Part shown: in pieces, positions 1 through 7,422 of the stretch
How positions within the stretch are numbered: position 1 is the first letter of the stretch
How the letters are laid out: every line of letters starts with the position of its first letter
Assembly (NCBI GenBank): GCA_000415185.1
Contig: KE351686.1
Span: 337,341 to 401,340 of the forward strand
Source: Enterococcus faecalis 13-SD-W-01
GTDB taxonomy: Bacteria > Bacillota > Bacilli > Lactobacillales > Enterococcaceae
Direction: 5' to 3'
Length of the DNA stretch: 64,000 bases
Position numbers and translations under genes: made by a program
The notes under the pieces: model-generated
Seen by the model: the letters and a program-made list of their open reading frames with translations, nothing else
Database searches by the model: none
Told to the model about the DNA's origin: nothing

Positions 1-75
1 GCCGAGGATCAACTGAGAAAATACCGTTTTTAGAGGTTGTAAACTCAGCATTTTGCTTTAAGTCCATATAAGAAC
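1..75 (+). repeat. Junction of two palindromic intergenic repeat units (left part cut by window edge)
   Basis: Bases 1-32 match the tail of the repeat unit seen near 56.28 kb (GCCGAG..AGCTGAG..ACACCGTTTA), and bases 33-66 match its head (GAGGTTGTGAACTCAGC..TTGCTTTGAGC), with several mismatches. The element lies directly downstream of the GH13 gene, whose stop codon is at 76, and continues beyond the window. No coding potential is visible. Confidence 0.6.
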
Positions 76-1860
76 TCACCCCTGCTCCTCACTTTTTTCC
101 ACACTTGCAATCACAAATCCTTTTGGTGCTAACTCGATGTTCTCTCCTTGTTTTTGCACAAAACTTTCAAGTTGAATGGTTCCTTCGATTTTAATCGACT
201 GATTTTCTTTTCCTGTGTTGAAGTATCCTGTTACTTGTCCGACAGATGTTTTTCGTGTAAAGATAATCAAGCCGTTTTTTTCTTCCGCTGTTTGCCATTC
301 AACTTGACCTTCAGATAAGATTTCTTGATATTTTTTTCTGAAGTTGTTCAATCGTTTGAAATAGCTGTAGAGTTCTTGATCTTGTTGTTCTGGTTCCCAT
401 ACCATACATTTACGGCAGTCCGGGTCCATTCCTCCTGTCATCCCAAATTCATCTCCATAATAGATACATGGCACTCCCGGCTGCATATACGTAAACGCTA
501 ACACTTGCTGTACTAACACTTTATCGTCTTTTGCTTCTGTCAGCAAGCGAGGCGTGTCATGAGAATCCAGGACATTGAATTGCATCTGGTTGGTTTGATC
601 TCGATACATCATCAATTGACTATTGATTTCTGAGATCATTTTTCCCATCGTTATTTTTCCTTTAACAAAATACTCCATGATTGCATCTGTATAGGCATAA
701 TTCATGACTGCATTAAATTCGTCTCCTTGAAGCCAGCTTTGAGAAGAGTGCCAGATTTCTCCTAAAATATAAAAATCTTTTTTCGTTTCATCACACACTT
801 GGCGGAATTTCTTCCAAAAATGATGGTCTACTTCGTTCGCTACATCTAAACGCCAAGCATCGATATCAAATTCTTCAATCCAATAACGAGCAATCGACAA
901 TAAGTATTCTTGTACTTCTGGATTGGCTGTATTCAATTTAGGCATGTGAGGCGTAAACGCAAACACATCATACGTAATATCTTGTGCTTCTTCAAAATCA
1001 TTTCCTTCTTTATAAGAAACAGGGAATTCATGGATATGGAACCATTCGGCGTAAGGAGAATCGGCTCCGTTTTCTACGACATCCAGCCATTGAGGTGAAA
1101 AGTCGCCCATGTGATTAAAGACTGCATCAAGCATCACTTTGATTCCTTTTTTATGACATTCTGTGACAAGTTTCTTGAATAATTCTTTATCGCCAAAAGC
1201 CGGATCAATGTCGAAATAATCAATTGTGTCATATTTGTGGTTGGAAGTTGCTGTAAAAACCGGACAAAAATATAAGCCATTGATACCAAGGTCAGTAAAA
1301 TGATCTAAATGATCAAGCACACCTTGAAGATCTCCGCCGAAAAAATCTTGTCTGTCTGGATTCTTTGATCCCCACGCCAAGGTATCTTCTGGATCATTTT
1401 CAGGGTCGCCATTCGCAAATCGTTCAGGAAAAATCTGGTACCAAATCGTTTGTTTTACCCATTCTGGCGCCTTGAAACGATCAATTTCATGAAAATAAGG
1501 AACACGGAAATAATTATTAGCCATTTCCAAATACATCTGTTCATCTGGAAACACTCCTCGATCGCCATAAAAAATAGTTGTACCGTCTTCCCCAGTTAAA
1601 CGAAAACCATACGCCATCCGACGAAACGGCTCAGTAAGCTCTATGATCCAATAATCATGAAGTTCAGTAGATAGATATTTTTTCATTTCCGTTGCTTGTT
1701 CAAACCAATTCTCTTGATGGATAGTATACGGATCACCATGGATCAAAGCAGCTTGTACCACATCTCCTTTTGCTGTTCGTATACGCACATGCATCAAATC
1801 TTTTTTATACAAATAAGCGTATTCGCTGTCTGGACGATGATAGATTGCTGAAATAATCAT
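76..1860 (-). CDS. GH13 neopullulanase / cyclomaltodextrinase / maltogenic amylase family hydrolase
   Basis: Intracellular alpha-glucan hydrolase of 594 residues, expected to cut maltodextrins or cyclodextrins brought in by the neighbouring ABC importer. Residues 1-120 look like the N-terminal beta domain (CBM34 type) of the GH13_20 subfamily, followed by the (beta/alpha)8 barrel. All four GH13 regions are visible: DAVFNH at 245-250, the nucleophile Asp339 in WRLDVAN, the acid Glu368 in ILGEIW and the DSHD motif ending at Asp435. There is no signal peptide. The frame stays open further upstream, but the ATG at 1860 follows an AAAGAGG ribosome-binding site and begins the conserved protein. A LacI-type operator lies about 80 bases upstream. 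Exact substrate preference among neopullulanase, cyclomaltodextrinase and maltogenic amylase cannot be decided from sequence. Confidence 0.92.
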   Translation of the reverse strand: MIISAIYHRPDSEYAYLYKKDLMHVRIRTAKGDVVQAALIHGDPYTIHQENWFEQATEMKKYLSTELHDYWIIELTEPFRRMAYGFRLTGEDGTTIFYGDRGVFPDEQMYLEMANNYFRVPYFHEIDRFKAPEWVKQTIWYQIFPERFANGDPENDPEDTLAWGSKNPDRQDFFGGDLQGVLDHLDHFTDLGINGLYFCPVFTATSNHKYDTIDYFDIDPAFGDKELFKKLVTECHKKGIKVMLDAVFNHMGDFSPQWLDVVENGADSPYAEWFHIHEFPVSYKEGNDFEEAQDITYDVFAFTPHMPKLNTANPEVQEYLLSIARYWIEEFDIDAWRLDVANEVDHHFWKKFRQVCDETKKDFYILGEIWHSSQSWLQGDEFNAVMNYAYTDAIMEYFVKGKITMGKMISEINSQLMMYRDQTNQMQFNVLDSHDTPRLLTEAKDDKVLVQQVLAFTYMQPGVPCIYYGDEFGMTGGMDPDCRKCMVWEPEQQDQELYSYFKRLNNFRKKYQEILSEGQVEWQTAEEKNGLIIFTRKTSVGQVTGYFNTGKENQSIKIEGTIQLESFVQKQGENIELAPKGFVIASVEKSEEQG

Positions 1861-1937
1861 TTTTCTCAAACCTCTTTTCTTTATAGTCAAGTCGTGTTCA
1901 TTATGGCACAACAAAAAACCGTTTTCAACACATTTTT

Positions 1938-1951
1938 CGCAACCGGTTGCT
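1938..1951. promoter_or_regulatory. LacI-family (MalR-like) operator upstream of the GH13 gene
   Basis: GCAACCGGTTGC at 1939-1950 is a perfect 12-base palindrome with the central CG typical of LacI/GalR-family operators. A near-identical site (GCAATCGGTTGC) lies in the divergent malE promoter. Binding by a MalR-type maltose repressor is inference; the repressor gene is not in the window. The rest of the 1861-2346 intergenic region is AT-rich, and I see no other gene in it. Confidence 0.7.
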
Positions 1952-2275
1952 TTACATTTTATAAATAAAAGAAACTTTGAAAAAATACTAACAAAAAACC
2001 TCAAATGCTTTGCTATTGGTATAAACCATTTCTCTCCCTAATTCTCATGGTCTCTTTAAAAGAGAGAAAAAGTATGTGCTCCAATCTTTATATAAGAAAA
2101 AAGTTTTGTTATTTTCTTACTCTACATTAGATTGTTTCTATTTTAACGAATAAACCTTATTTCTGCCCACTTTTAGCCCATCCAAAATGACTAGTACAAT
2201 ATAGTCTTTTTAACTTTTTTGTCCTTTCTATACTACAGATATTTGTTATAAAAATAAAAGCAGAACAAAACATCG

Positions 2276-2304
2276 TTGACTATTTGCGCAATCGGTTGCA
2301 TAAT
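2276..2304 (+). promoter_or_regulatory. Promoter of the maltodextrin ABC operon with operator inside the spacer
   Basis: TTGACT at 2276-2281 and CATAAT at 2299-2304 are separated by 17 bases. The operator GCAATCGGTTGC (2288-2299, one mismatch from palindrome) fills the spacer, so a bound LacI-family repressor would block RNA polymerase directly. Confidence 0.75.
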
Positions 2305-2346
2305 ATACATGTAAGCGGAATCATTATATTTCTAGGAGGAAAAGAA

Positions 2347-3591
2347 ATGAAAACAAATTGGAAAAGATTGATTATCAGCGGCGGAGTGTTAGGTATGACC
2401 GCCCTAGCCTTTGCAGCTTGCGGCAGCAGCGAAAATGACAGTGCTGCGGAGCCTTCTTCAAGTTCATCAGCGGAAGTCAAAGGAGATTTGAACCTTTGGA
2501 TAGATACTGAACATATGGAAACAATCAAAGGACAAGTCGAAAAATTTGAAGAAAAGTATCCAGACGTAAAAGTAACAGTGAAAGCCGGTTCTTCTGCTGA
2601 TGCAAAAGCAGATGTTTCAAAAGATCCGGAAAAAGCAGCAGATGTTTTTATGATGCCGCATGATCAAATTGGACAAATGGCTGAGGCCGGACTTCTTTAT
2701 CCAATCGGAACAAAACAAGTCGAAACGATCAAAGAAGAAAATGTCGATACCTCTGTTGAAGCTGTTACTTGGAAAGATCGTATTTACGGCTATCCTTATG
2801 GTGTTGAATCACAAGTTCTTTACTACAATAAATCGACCCTTTCAGAAGACGATATCAAATCTTGGGAAACCTTAACTTCTAAAGGAAAACTAGGCACAAA
2901 CTTCGCGGAAGAAGGTGCAAACTATATCTTCACTCCTCTTTTCATGAGTAACGGTGATGTCTTATACGGCGAAAATGGCGAGGATTTGCAAGGAACAAAC
3001 TTCAATAACGAAAACGGTGTCCAAGTTCTAGAATGGATTGCAAAACAACGTGAAAATTCTGGCGTTATCCAATCCAATGAGTCCGCATTGTCTAACTTGC
3101 AATCTGGTCAAACAGACGCTTTCTTGTCAGGACCTTGGTCAAAAAATGATGTCGAAAAAGCCCTTGGAGAAAATATGGGTGCAGCTGCTTATCCAACCAT
3201 CGACTTCGGCAGCGGCGCAAAACAAATGAAAGCTTTCTTAGGAGTTAGAGTTTACGGTGTTAACCAACAAACAAAATCGCCGCTAGCTGCGATGGCGTTA
3301 GCTGAATTTTTAAGTAACAAAGAAACACAAGAAGTCCAATTTGAAGAAAACGGTGTTGTCCCTTCAAACAAAGAAGTACAAGAATCGGATAAAGTACAGT
3401 CAGACGAAGTTGCACAAGCTGTTATTGAAATGTCTGATTCTGATCACTCTGTCGTAATGCCTAAATTACCGGAAATGGTTTCTTTCTGGCCGCAAATGGA
3501 TGCTGTGATCAATGATGTTTATAAAGGTAATATCCCAGCTTCTGATTATGCAGACCGCTTAGATAAACTTGTCCAAGATATCTCTAAATAA
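2347..3591 (+). CDS. malE: Maltose/maltodextrin ABC transporter substrate-binding lipoprotein
   Basis: Extracellular solute-binding protein of family 1, 414 residues, that captures maltodextrins for the permease pair encoded downstream. The N-terminus is a lipoprotein signal with lipobox AFAAC (Cys25), so the protein should be anchored to the outer face of the membrane. The body has the MalE-type fold signature, with a DLNLWID start strand and the conserved region near GYPYGVESQVLYYN. The start at 2347 is set by AGGAGG at 2335-2340; the upstream in-frame extension has no ribosome-binding site. A terminator-like hairpin after the gene probably makes binding protein more abundant than permease. 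The shared MsmX-type ATPase that such systems need is not in this window. The B. subtilis name would be mdxE. Confidence 0.92.
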   Translation: MKTNWKRLIISGGVLGMTALAFAACGSSENDSAAEPSSSSSAEVKGDLNLWIDTEHMETIKGQVEKFEEKYPDVKVTVKAGSSADAKADVSKDPEKAADVFMMPHDQIGQMAEAGLLYPIGTKQVETIKEENVDTSVEAVTWKDRIYGYPYGVESQVLYYNKSTLSEDDIKSWETLTSKGKLGTNFAEEGANYIFTPLFMSNGDVLYGENGEDLQGTNFNNENGVQVLEWIAKQRENSGVIQSNESALSNLQSGQTDAFLSGPWSKNDVEKALGENMGAAAYPTIDFGSGAKQMKAFLGVRVYGVNQQTKSPLAAMALAEFLSNKETQEVQFEENGVVPSNKEVQESDKVQSDEVAQAVIEMSDSDHSVVMPKLPEMVSFWPQMDAVINDVYKGNIPASDYADRLDKLVQDISK

Positions 3592-3646
3592 GGAAGCTAT
3601 TTTGAGCTTTTCTTAGAAAAGTACGATGTTCTATTTCGCAAAATTG

Positions 3647-3682
3647 GTGTGCGGGGCTTAGATCAGCCCCACACACTTTTTA
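3647..3682 (+). terminator. Intercistronic attenuating hairpin between malE and malF
   Basis: GTGTG-C-GGGGCT (3647-3658) pairs with AGCCCC-A-CACAC (3665-3676) with one C/A mismatch, followed by TTTTTA. It sits between the binding-protein and permease genes, a usual place for partial termination that gives excess binding protein. Confidence 0.75.
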
Positions 3683-3774
3683 CTTAGATTCAGCATATCT
3701 CACATTCTGATGAGAACAAGGGTTGAAAAAACAGCAGTGTTTTCTTTTTTAAAATGAAAGTAAGGTGAAGACAG

Positions 3775-5124
3775 ATGTTCAAACGAAACGATAGACACCA
3801 CATCACATTTAGAGAATTATTCAGAAAAGGCGGCATTCCTGAAAAACTATCTTTTTTGATCATGGGTGCAGCAAACCTAGCCAACAAACAAATTGTAAAA
3901 GGACTGATTTTTTTAGGTGCCCAAATCGGTTTTATTACTTGGTTCGTCATTAACGGCTATCATGCCTTATCCATGCTCCAAACGCTTGGTACAAATAAAC
4001 AAGGATTGATCTATGATGAAGCGCTGGGAATCGATATTCTTCAAGCTGGCGATAATTCCATGCTGATCCTTTTGTTTGGGATTGCCGCTATTTTAGTGTG
4101 TATTCTGCTAATTGTTTTATATGTAATCAATCTTAAAAGCGCACGAAATATCTACGAATTGAAACAAGCAGGTACAAAGATCCCTACACTCAAAGATGAT
4201 CTTGTCAGTTTAGTCAATGAACGGTTCCATACAACGTTGATGACAATCCCGCTTTTGGGTGTGTTATTCTTTACTATCCTGCCTCTTTTGTACATGATTT
4301 CGATTGCTTTTACAAATTATGATCATCAGCATTTGCCGCCGAAAAATCTTTTTACTTGGGTTGGTTTCAGCAACTTTGCAAATGTGATCACCGGAAACAT
4401 GGCTTCTACTTTCTTTCCAGTATTAGGCTGGACATTAACATGGGCGATTTTCGCGACACTTACTTGTTTCTTATTTGGTATTATTCTTGCATTATTGATC
4501 AACGCAAAAGGCATCAAATACAAAAAAGTGTGGCGGACGATTTTCGTTATCACGATGGCTGTTCCGCAGTTCGTTTCACTGCTTATCATGCGTAATTTGC
4601 TGAATGACGCTGGGCCAGTCAACACGTTGCTGGAAAATTGGGGCTGGATCGAGCGGGCAATTCCTTTCCTGACTGATCCTCTTTATGCAAAAATCACTGT
4701 TATCTTTGTCAATATGTGGATTGGCATCCCTGCTACTATGCTGGTTTCTACAGGAATTATCCAAAATTTGGATCGTGACCAAATTGAAGCAGCGGAAATC
4801 GACGGCGCCAGCAAATTCCAAATCTTTCGTGCGATTACTTTTCCGCAGATTTTATTTGTGATGACACCTGCATTGATCCAGCAATTTATCGGAAATATCA
4901 ATAATTTCAATGTGATTTTCCTTTTAACTGGCGGCGGACCGACAAATTCAAACTTTTATGGTGCAGGTTCTACTGACCTATTAGTTACTTGGTTATATAA
5001 TCTGACAGTCAATAAAATGGACTACAATCTAGCATCTGTAATCGGTATCTTGATCTTTATCCTATCAGCGATCTTTAGTTTGGCTGCTTATACTCGAACG
5101 AATTCTTACAAGGGGGCGCAATAG
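3775..5124 (+). CDS. malF: Maltodextrin ABC transporter permease, MalF type
   Basis: Integral membrane permease of 449 residues that forms half of the maltodextrin channel. About eight hydrophobic segments are visible, including a pair in the N-terminal 115 residues ahead of the core binding-protein-dependent transport domain. The EAA loop that contacts the ATPase is present in the segment containing EIDGASKFQIF near residue 343. The N-terminal cytoplasmic stretch (HHITFRELFRKGG) is typical of Lactobacillales MalF. The stop codon is immediately followed by the malG start with no gap, so the two permeases should be translated together. The gap of 183 bases from malE holds the attenuating hairpin. 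Confidence 0.92.
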   Translation: MFKRNDRHHITFRELFRKGGIPEKLSFLIMGAANLANKQIVKGLIFLGAQIGFITWFVINGYHALSMLQTLGTNKQGLIYDEALGIDILQAGDNSMLILLFGIAAILVCILLIVLYVINLKSARNIYELKQAGTKIPTLKDDLVSLVNERFHTTLMTIPLLGVLFFTILPLLYMISIAFTNYDHQHLPPKNLFTWVGFSNFANVITGNMASTFFPVLGWTLTWAIFATLTCFLFGIILALLINAKGIKYKKVWRTIFVITMAVPQFVSLLIMRNLLNDAGPVNTLLENWGWIERAIPFLTDPLYAKITVIFVNMWIGIPATMLVSTGIIQNLDRDQIEAAEIDGASKFQIFRAITFPQILFVMTPALIQQFIGNINNFNVIFLLTGGGPTNSNFYGAGSTDLLVTWLYNLTVNKMDYNLASVIGILIFILSAIFSLAAYTRTNSYKGAQ

Positions 5125-5991
5125 ATGGAAACAACAAAAAAGAAAAGTTATCGAAATGGTAAAAAACAAACACAGCTTTTGATTTACGCGATTTTGATCG
5201 TTCTGTCGATCATTTGGCTATTTCCGATTTTTTGGATTATTTTGACAAGTTTTCGTGAGGAAGGCGGCGCGTTTGTTCCTTACATCATCCCAAAAAGTTT
5301 TACCTTAGATAACTATACGAAACTTTTGACAGATGCTTCCGGCAGTTATCCTTTTGTCCGCTGGTTTTTTAACACCCTTTTTGTTGCAGTCGTCACTTGT
5401 CTTTTATCGACATTCATCACGATTGCAATGGCTTATGCACTTTCTCGCCTGCGTTTCAAATTGCGTCAGCCTTTCTTGAAACTTGCTTTGGTTTTAAATA
5501 TGTTTCCTGGTTTTATGAGTATGATCGCTATCTATTATATTCTAAAAGCCTTAGATCTTACTCAAACATTATTGGCATTGATACTGGTCTATTCTGCCGG
5601 TGCAGCTCTTACGTTTTATGTAGCAAAAGGATTCTTTGACACGATTCCTTTAGCGTTAGATGAATCGGCTATGCTTGATGGCGCAAACAAGTGGCAGATT
5701 TTTACGAAAATCACGCTGCCTTTGTCTAAACCAATCATCGTTTATACTGCTATGATCGCTTTTATGGTGCCGTGGATGGATTTTATTTTTGCTCGGATCA
5801 TCATGGGAGATAGTGTTAAAAATTACACTGTTGCGATCGGGTTATATTCGATGATGACTAAATCGACAGCGAATACCTACTTTATGGCCTTCACTGCCGG
5901 CTGTGTCCTGATTGCGATCCCGATCACTCTACTCTTTATCTATATGCAAAAATATTATGTCGAGGGGATTACTTCGGGTTCTGTGAAATAA
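5125..5991 (+). CDS. malG: Maltodextrin ABC transporter permease, MalG type
   Basis: Second permease subunit, 288 residues with six predicted membrane segments and the conserved EAA loop (DESAMLDGANKWQIF around residue 180). It pairs with the MalF-type protein. The C-terminus YYVEGITSGSVK is the usual MalG ending, in which the tail reaches toward the translocation pathway. The gene starts on the base after the malF stop, and the ribosome-binding site AAGGGGG lies inside the malF end. A strong terminator follows at 6067-6098, which closes the operon without an ATPase gene, as is usual for Firmicutes that use a shared MsmX. Confidence 0.92.
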   Translation: METTKKKSYRNGKKQTQLLIYAILIVLSIIWLFPIFWIILTSFREEGGAFVPYIIPKSFTLDNYTKLLTDASGSYPFVRWFFNTLFVAVVTCLLSTFITIAMAYALSRLRFKLRQPFLKLALVLNMFPGFMSMIAIYYILKALDLTQTLLALILVYSAGAALTFYVAKGFFDTIPLALDESAMLDGANKWQIFTKITLPLSKPIIVYTAMIAFMVPWMDFIFARIIMGDSVKNYTVAIGLYSMMTKSTANTYFMAFTAGCVLIAIPITLLFIYMQKYYVEGITSGSVK

Positions 5992-6066
5992 AGAAGTAAT
6001 ATGTAGATTAAAAGCTTTTTTAACTCGGATAGTATATAATAAAAATGAATCGTTTTCTGGTAAAAC

Positions 6067-6098
6067 AAAAGACCTGTGCAGCCACACAGGTCTTTTTT
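6067..6098 (+). terminator. Rho-independent terminator of the mal ABC operon
   Basis: GACCTGTG (6071-6078) pairs with CACAGGTC (6085-6092), extended by A/T pairs, and a run of T follows. Confidence 0.85.
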
Positions 6099-6169
6099 CC
6101 AAGTTTCCTCGGCAGTCATTTTTTACGACTTTATTATAACAAGTAAAAAGATAATTGAAAACTATTTTA

Positions 6170-6183
6170 TGAAAACGTTATCT
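6170..6183 (+). promoter_or_regulatory. cre (CcpA) site upstream of the coiled-coil lipoprotein
   Basis: TGAAAACGTTATCT matches the cre consensus TGWAARCGYTWNCW at every position. It lies 24 bases before the start codon, just ahead of the ribosome-binding site GAGGAGG. It may overlap the -10 region of a promoter whose -35 would be TTGAAA at 6155-6160, so carbon catabolite repression is expected. Confidence 0.75.
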
Positions 6184-6206
6184 TTTTACCCGAGGAGGAA
6201 ATTTAG

Positions 6207-6869
6207 ATGAAGAAAAGATTATTGGTATTGATGATGGCAGCTGGTTTGCTTTTAAGTGCATGCGGTTCTGCTTCTTCAACCGCTGAATCAGCAGACAGCA
6301 CTTCTCAATCAACAACAACGATTTCGGAAACAACAGAAACTACGATTGAGTCCACAGATACCTCTGAAACAGAAAGCCAAGAAAAAGAAGCACAAGAAAA
6401 GCAGCAAGCACTTGAGGAAAGCCGCCAAAAAGAAGAAGAACAAAAACAAGCTGAGATTAATCAAAAAACAGCGGAAGCAAATCAGGCAGTCCAACAAGCG
6501 GAAGCAGCACCTACCAGAGAAAACTACAATGCTGCAGCTAGCGCTGTCCAAGCTCTGCCAGAAAGTAATCAAGATTTGTCAAACAGGTTAGCCTCTATCA
6601 ACGCGACAATTACTGCGAATGAAGCAGCAGAGGCACAACGACAGCAAGAAGCGGCTGCACAAGAGCAAGCGAGACAAGCGGCAGAAGCACAGCAAGAACA
6701 AGAACAAGCGCAATTAGAACAGCAAAACAATGAACAGACTGTTTACGTTACGCCAACTGGTTCGAAATATCATACGCACAAATGCGGCAATGGTACTTAT
6801 ACCCCAGCTACTTTAGACGAAGCTTTAGCTCGTGGTCTGACTCCTTGCTCCAAGTGTTACGGCGGATGA
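6207..6869 (+). CDS. Coiled-coil lipoprotein with C-terminal Cys/His metal-binding-like motif
   Basis: Surface lipoprotein of 220 residues and unknown function. Residues 1-19 are a lipoprotein signal ending in LLSAC (Cys19). They are followed by a Ser/Thr-rich linker (20-60) and a long Glu/Gln/Ala/Lys-rich region (about 60-175) with strong coiled-coil character. The last 40 residues carry VYVTPTGSKYHTHKC, then a TPCSKC ending. This resembles the small Ada-like/zinc-binding module (YxTxTGxxYHxxxC..CxxC) seen at the C-terminus of many secreted nucleases and lipoproteins. Start chosen by GAGGAGG at 6192-6198. It has its own terminator, so it is monocistronic. The upstream cre suggests expression when preferred sugars are absent. 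Confidence 0.75.
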   Translation: MKKRLLVLMMAAGLLLSACGSASSTAESADSTSQSTTTISETTETTIESTDTSETESQEKEAQEKQQALEESRQKEEEQKQAEINQKTAEANQAVQQAEAAPTRENYNAAASAVQALPESNQDLSNRLASINATITANEAAEAQRQQEAAAQEQARQAAEAQQEQEQAQLEQQNNEQTVYVTPTGSKYHTHKCGNGTYTPATLDEALARGLTPCSKCYGG

Positions 6870-6901
6870 TTTACCGCTAAACAACTTGCAATGTATAAAA
6901 G

Positions 6902-6943
6902 AACAGAGTGCTTTATCTGTTTGATAAGGTTTTCTGTTTTTTT
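6902..6943 (+). terminator. Terminator of the coiled-coil lipoprotein gene
   Basis: AACAGA..CTTTATC pairs with GATAAGG..TCTGTT, followed by seven T. Confidence 0.7.
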
Positions 6944-7003
6944 ATTGCTTATTCTTTCGCTTTTCGGAATAAATAATTTTGAAATATCTAATTTTAATAA
7001 AAC

Positions 7004-7050
7004 AAAAAAAGACCGCAACCCCCGCTCTCGCAGGGGTTGCAGTCTTTTTT
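7004..7050 (-). terminator. Bidirectional terminator after rbfA
   Basis: GACCGCAACCCC (7011-7022) pairs with GGGGTTGCAGTC (7033-7044) with one internal mismatch. There is an A run on the left and a T run on the right. It ends the rimP-nusA-infB-rbfA transcript on the minus strand and also stops any readthrough from the left. Confidence 0.85.
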
Positions 7051-7052
7051 GA

Positions 7053-7400
7053 TTAGTCTTTGTTCAAGTCGCGAAGCAATTCATCGATATGATTGCCATA
7101 TCCGACTGACTCGTCTAATTCGAAAGTCAATTCAGGTGTCTTGTAGAGACTTAATTTACTTCCTAATTCGCGGCGAATCAATCCGCTTGCTTTATCCAAT
7201 CCTTCTTGCGCTTTTTTCTTTTCAGATGCTAAGTCAGAAAGGATGCTGTAATAGATCGTTGCTTGTTGAAGATCGCCGGTCACATGTACATCAGTGATCG
7301 TTACATCTTGCACACGAGGATCTCTCACTTTTTTACGCAGGATCGCATTGACTTCTTTTAAGATTTCTTGACCAACTCGACGGTCGCGATAATTTGCCAT
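7053..7400 (-). CDS. rbfA: Ribosome-binding factor A
   Basis: Cytoplasmic 30S maturation factor of 115 residues with the KH-like RbfA fold. It begins [13 protein letters not shown] and shows the conserved [15 protein letters not shown] strand. It assists 16S rRNA 5'-end maturation and cold adaptation. It is the last gene of the rimP-nusA-ylxR-ylxQ-infB-rbfA operon, 22 bases after infB, and is followed by a strong terminator. Length and start (AGGGAGGTTCC ahead of the ATG) are normal. Confidence 0.96.
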   Translation of the reverse strand: MANYRDRRVGQEILKEVNAILRKKVRDPRVQDVTITDVHVTGDLQQATIYYSILSDLASEKKKAQEGLDKASGLIRRELGSKLSLYKTPELTFELDESVGYGNHIDELLRDLNKD

Positions 7401-7422
7401 ATCGAGGAACCTCCCTTAGATA

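Noticed and set aside
2280-2528. Minus-strand ORF overlapping the malE start
   Set aside because: It lies antisense to a gene with strong family match, has no ribosome-binding site and shows no recognisable protein.
6256-6591. Lys/Gln-rich +1 frame ORF inside the lipoprotein
   Set aside because: It is a shadow of the Glu/Gln-rich coiled-coil reading frame, which has a signal peptide, lipobox and ribosome-binding site.
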